From assembly GCF_004216955.1 (NCBI RefSeq), contig NZ_SGXL01000001.1, positions 620,001-684,000 of the forward strand: DNA of 64,000 nt. The letters are read 5' to 3'. Below the pieces are notes generated by a model. That model had not been told where the DNA came from. It searched no databases and saw only the letters and a program-made list of their open reading frames with translations. Positions 61,898-64,000 of the stretch are shown in pieces. The position numbers were made by a program, and so were the translations under genes. Source of the DNA: Fictibacillus sp. BK138. Its GTDB lineage: Bacteria > Bacillota > Bacilli > Bacillales > Fictibacillaceae. The stretch's first letter is position 1, and every line of letters starts with the position of its first letter.

Positions 61898-63751
61898 TGC
61901 TTCATATCGATTAAATAACATGGACTGCTCTTTACGGCCGCACAAATATTGATACGAATAAACCAACCCCAAAATATAAAACACAAACAACAGATAAGCA
62001 GGGGACAGGTGGAAGTGATTATCGTAACCGATCATGAAGTGAGTGCCGATACCTGTCAAAAACCCAGGCAGACCGCCGATCGCAAGGATCCACCAAATCC
62101 ATTTAGCTCCTTCTTTATATCCCCATAACGCAATGGTTAGCAGGAGAAATCCTTCTGATATCAATGCACCGCCAAAACCTGCCCGGTCATGTGCGATTAA
62201 CGGAATGAGTTTCTCGTTGAAAGCTATTATCTGTTCAGGCGTCAATGAAAAGAACATCAGGTCTTCAGGTACAAATACGCCATTCATGCCGATGGTCGAA
62301 ATGACAATTCCTGCCGACAACAAGCACATGCCAGAAATCACAAACATGCTTTGCCCAAGCTGACTTTTACGCCATGAATTGCTGTTGTGTAAATTCGTAC
62401 CACCGCTTCCAATTGTCATGTTTCGGGTCCGGTAAAGTCCATAAATGAAAAAAGGGAAAATAATTAAGTAATAGAGAAAGTGAAGCTTATCGAAATACCC
62501 GAACCCTATAAAATAAAAGAGATTTAGAAAACCGACAGCTGCCGCAATCACGAATACTTTTCTTGCCCAATGCTCACCTTTTCGTATGCCGTGGTAAGAA
62601 AGCTGCATGAACATAAAACCTGCGGATATCATGACTCCAGCGAGACAGATCCGATCATGCGACATGAAGTGAAACAGATGGTGATTGTAAGCGATGATTT
62701 CTTCGCTTTTCATTCCTAAGAATGCCTCGTCATATGGTAGAAGAACTTCAGTAAGACCGATGAACAACGCGATGATGCCTGCGAGAAAAACACCCAAACC
62801 CATCAAGAAAAACGATAGCCAGCCTTTTGTATTTTGCTTGGTTTCGGAAGTCCTTTCATAGACATATCGCTCATTTATTCTTTTGGGAAGACCTGGTCCA
62901 GAAAAAACAAATCCGCTATGAAGCTGGATTAGTGATGCGCCGGAGCGAAAAAGTTCCATCGCATCACCAGGTTCGTGGATACCGCCGGATGCAATAATCG
63001 GTTTTTTAAAAGGTAAAAGCTGCTGAATGCTGTTTTTTAACGCCGCCATTTCCGATTTTCCTAATTCAATTCCGCCGTCTTTTTGAACACCTTCCCGAAT
63101 TAAAAATCCATCCATACTTTGATCGTTAAATTTGTTCATATCTAACTGGTGGTGAGCTACTTCCAAGAAAATCGACTTACCTGTCATACTCTTCAACTTC
63201 TTAATGTGATTAGCACCAGTAAGTTCAACAATGAAAAAGTCAGCATATTCATCAAGTTTTTCAGCCAGTTGTAATAACTCTTTTTCTGTTTCACCCTTAA
63301 TCCAAATCCCCATCGGAACGGTCCGCTTAGTCTTTTGAAGTTTTCCAAGTGCTTCATCTAACCCCATATTAGACTTTAAATGTTGATACCATAATGTTTC
63401 TTCATCTGTATTGCGTATGATAGGTTTTTGCAAATTACAAGGTTCTATTGAAATCGGTCCAACTTCTATAAAACCGAACCCAAGATTAGAATAAGCCGAA
63501 GTCCCTTTTAAGTTAGGATCTAAAGCTCCGCTAATGCCTACAGGGGAAGGGAAACGAATGCCAGCAATGTTCTGTACTAATTCTGCAGACGGTTGCATGT
63601 GTCCGAAGAAGTTTATAACTTTATCTCCAAGCGGAAGCCTTGCGAGCGTGTTCATCAACTGCAATGTAAAATTCCTGCTTGTTTCTGGTTTCATCCGGAA
63701 CAGCACGGGTTTGAAAAATGTATGATACGACCAATCTGGCATAATTGACAC
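61886..63751 (-). CDS. Dihydroorotate-dehydrogenase-like domain fused to a duplicated four-helix membrane module
   Basis: 621 residues. The first ~310 follow class 2 DHODH (PyrD): FPSPVGISGALDPNL, GFGFIEVGPIS, NMGLDEAL, IIASGGIHEPGDAMELFRSGASLIQLHSGFVFSGPGL. Several active-site stretches are changed: the SSPNT-like loop reads LTGANH and the NPKPR-like loop is lost, so orotate synthesis is doubtful though FMN binding may remain. The last ~300 residues form eight helices in two repeats of four, each holding a LxAHDR/MSHDR-type motif (HFMSHDRICLAG and PLIAHDRAGFGG). I do not know this membrane family. It might use the flavin domain for electron transfer to quinone; that is inference. Confidence 0.75.
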   Translation of the reverse strand: MSIMPDWSYHTFFKPVLFRMKPETSRNFTLQLMNTLARLPLGDKVINFFGHMQPSAELVQNIAGIRFPSPVGISGALDPNLKGTSAYSNLGFGFIEVGPISIEPCNLQKPIIRNTDEETLWYQHLKSNMGLDEALGKLQKTKRTVPMGIWIKGETEKELLQLAEKLDEYADFFIVELTGANHIKKLKSMTGKSIFLEVAHHQLDMNKFNDQSMDGFLIREGVQKDGGIELGKSEMAALKNSIQQLLPFKKPIIASGGIHEPGDAMELFRSGASLIQLHSGFVFSGPGLPKRINERYVYERTSETKQNTKGWLSFFLMGLGVFLAGIIALFIGLTEVLLPYDEAFLGMKSEEIIAYNHHLFHFMSHDRICLAGVMISAGFMFMQLSYHGIRKGEHWARKVFVIAAAVGFLNLFYFIGFGYFDKLHFLYYLIIFPFFIYGLYRTRNMTIGSGGTNLHNSNSWRKSQLGQSMFVISGMCLLSAGIVISTIGMNGVFVPEDLMFFSLTPEQIIAFNEKLIPLIAHDRAGFGGALISEGFLLLTIALWGYKEGAKWIWWILAIGGLPGFLTGIGTHFMIGYDNHFHLSPAYLLFVFYILGLVYSYQYLCGRKEQSMLFNRYEAKKV

Positions 63752-63902
63752 TCCTTTTTATGCCGTTTTTTATAGTTTAACGTAAATGAGCTGCAGAACA
63801 TTACATTATTTTTCAGCTGATGAATTCTTTCCAGCAAAACCCTCCAATAAATATGTTTTTGATGCAGGATTTCCTCCTAGGTAAGGTGAACTAGTTGAGT
63901 AG

Positions 63903-63916
63903 TGAGAGCGCTTACA
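63903..63916 (+). promoter_or_regulatory. cre-like (CcpA) site
   Basis: TGAGAGCGCTTACA matches the catabolite-responsive element TGWAANCGNTNWCA with one mismatch. It lies about 40 bp before the next ATG, where bound CcpA would block transcription when glucose is present. Confidence 0.55.
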
Positions 63917-63954
63917 ACATTGGTTTTGTTTATATTAAAGGAGGAGAAGCAGTT

Positions 63955-64000
63955 ATGATGATGAATGTGCCATTTCGAGTAACGAGTATGTTGGAGCATG
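63955..64000 (+). CDS. Start of a gene, 3' truncated; possibly a long-chain acyl-CoA ligase
   Basis: Only 15 codons (MMMNVPFRVTSMLEH) are in the window, preceded by AAAGGAGGAG. This N-terminus resembles that of Bacillus long-chain fatty-acid-CoA ligases, and a cre site upstream would fit a degradation gene. The assignment is weak because so little is visible. Confidence 0.4.
   Translation, partial: MMMNVPFRVTSMLEH

Noticed and set aside
1-64000. tRNA or rRNA genes, prophage, transposases
   Set aside because: None was recognised on either strand by eye; a scan with a tRNA finder would be decisive.

Overview
The window looks like chromosome of a motile, Gram-positive Bacillaceae bacterium. 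The order degS-degU-degV-comFA-comFC-yvyF-flgM-flgN-flgK-flgL-yviE-fliW-csrA-hag ... flaG-fliD-fliS-fliT ... hpf follows the Bacillus subtilis arrangement. Ribosome binding sites are strong and purine-rich, TTG/GTG starts are common, and sigma-D type promoters (TAAA-N15-xCCGATAT) precede the motility genes. S-layer homology (SLH) proteins beside csaB point to an S-layer-type surface; Fictibacillus or a near relative is my inference, not something proven here.

Region 1 (1-24.4 kb) is cell envelope. It holds a truncated SLH phosphodiester glycosidase, an M14 carboxypeptidase with a stalk, an acyltransferase, and two tandem paralogous SLH glucosaminidases. An apparent secondary-cell-wall-polymer set follows: TagA, flippase, TagO, DUF5693, CsaB. 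CsaB-type pyruvylation makes the ligand that SLH domains bind, so this set and the SLH proteins form one functional unit. Then come an LTA-synthase-like enzyme, a membrane-anchored FAD oxidoreductase, another acyltransferase, an LCP-family polymer ligase and YvyE.

Region 2 (24.4-39.5 kb) is regulation, competence and flagella: DegS/DegU, an MHYT-PAS histidine kinase, an ROK protein, DegV, ComFA/ComFC (no comFB between them), the flgM operon, and the FliW-CsrA-hag homeostasis module. Flagellin (hag) is followed directly by a group I intron core, and beyond it lies a second copy of the codons for the flagellin C-terminus.

Region 3 (39.6-53.2 kb) is a type IV pilus locus lying between hag and flaG. 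Three prepilin-like genes run leftward. An unknown acidic membrane protein, a PRC-barrel protein, a VanW protein, PilB, PilT, PilC, the major pilin and PilM/N/O run rightward. No prepilin peptidase is in the window.

Region 4 (53.2-64 kb) has an OatA-like acyltransferase, flaG-fliD-fliS-fliT, small membrane proteins, a cold shock protein, hpf, a DinB-like protein, a DHODH-like domain fused to a duplicated four-helix membrane module, and the start of a gene preceded by a cre-like site.

The most unexplained signal is a set of four non-coding arrays with an almost strict 21-bp period (16.5, 20.7, 26.7 and 58.1 kb). Each has its own core word. They occupy all four tail-to-tail gene gaps longer than about 100 bp and I saw none elsewhere in the window.
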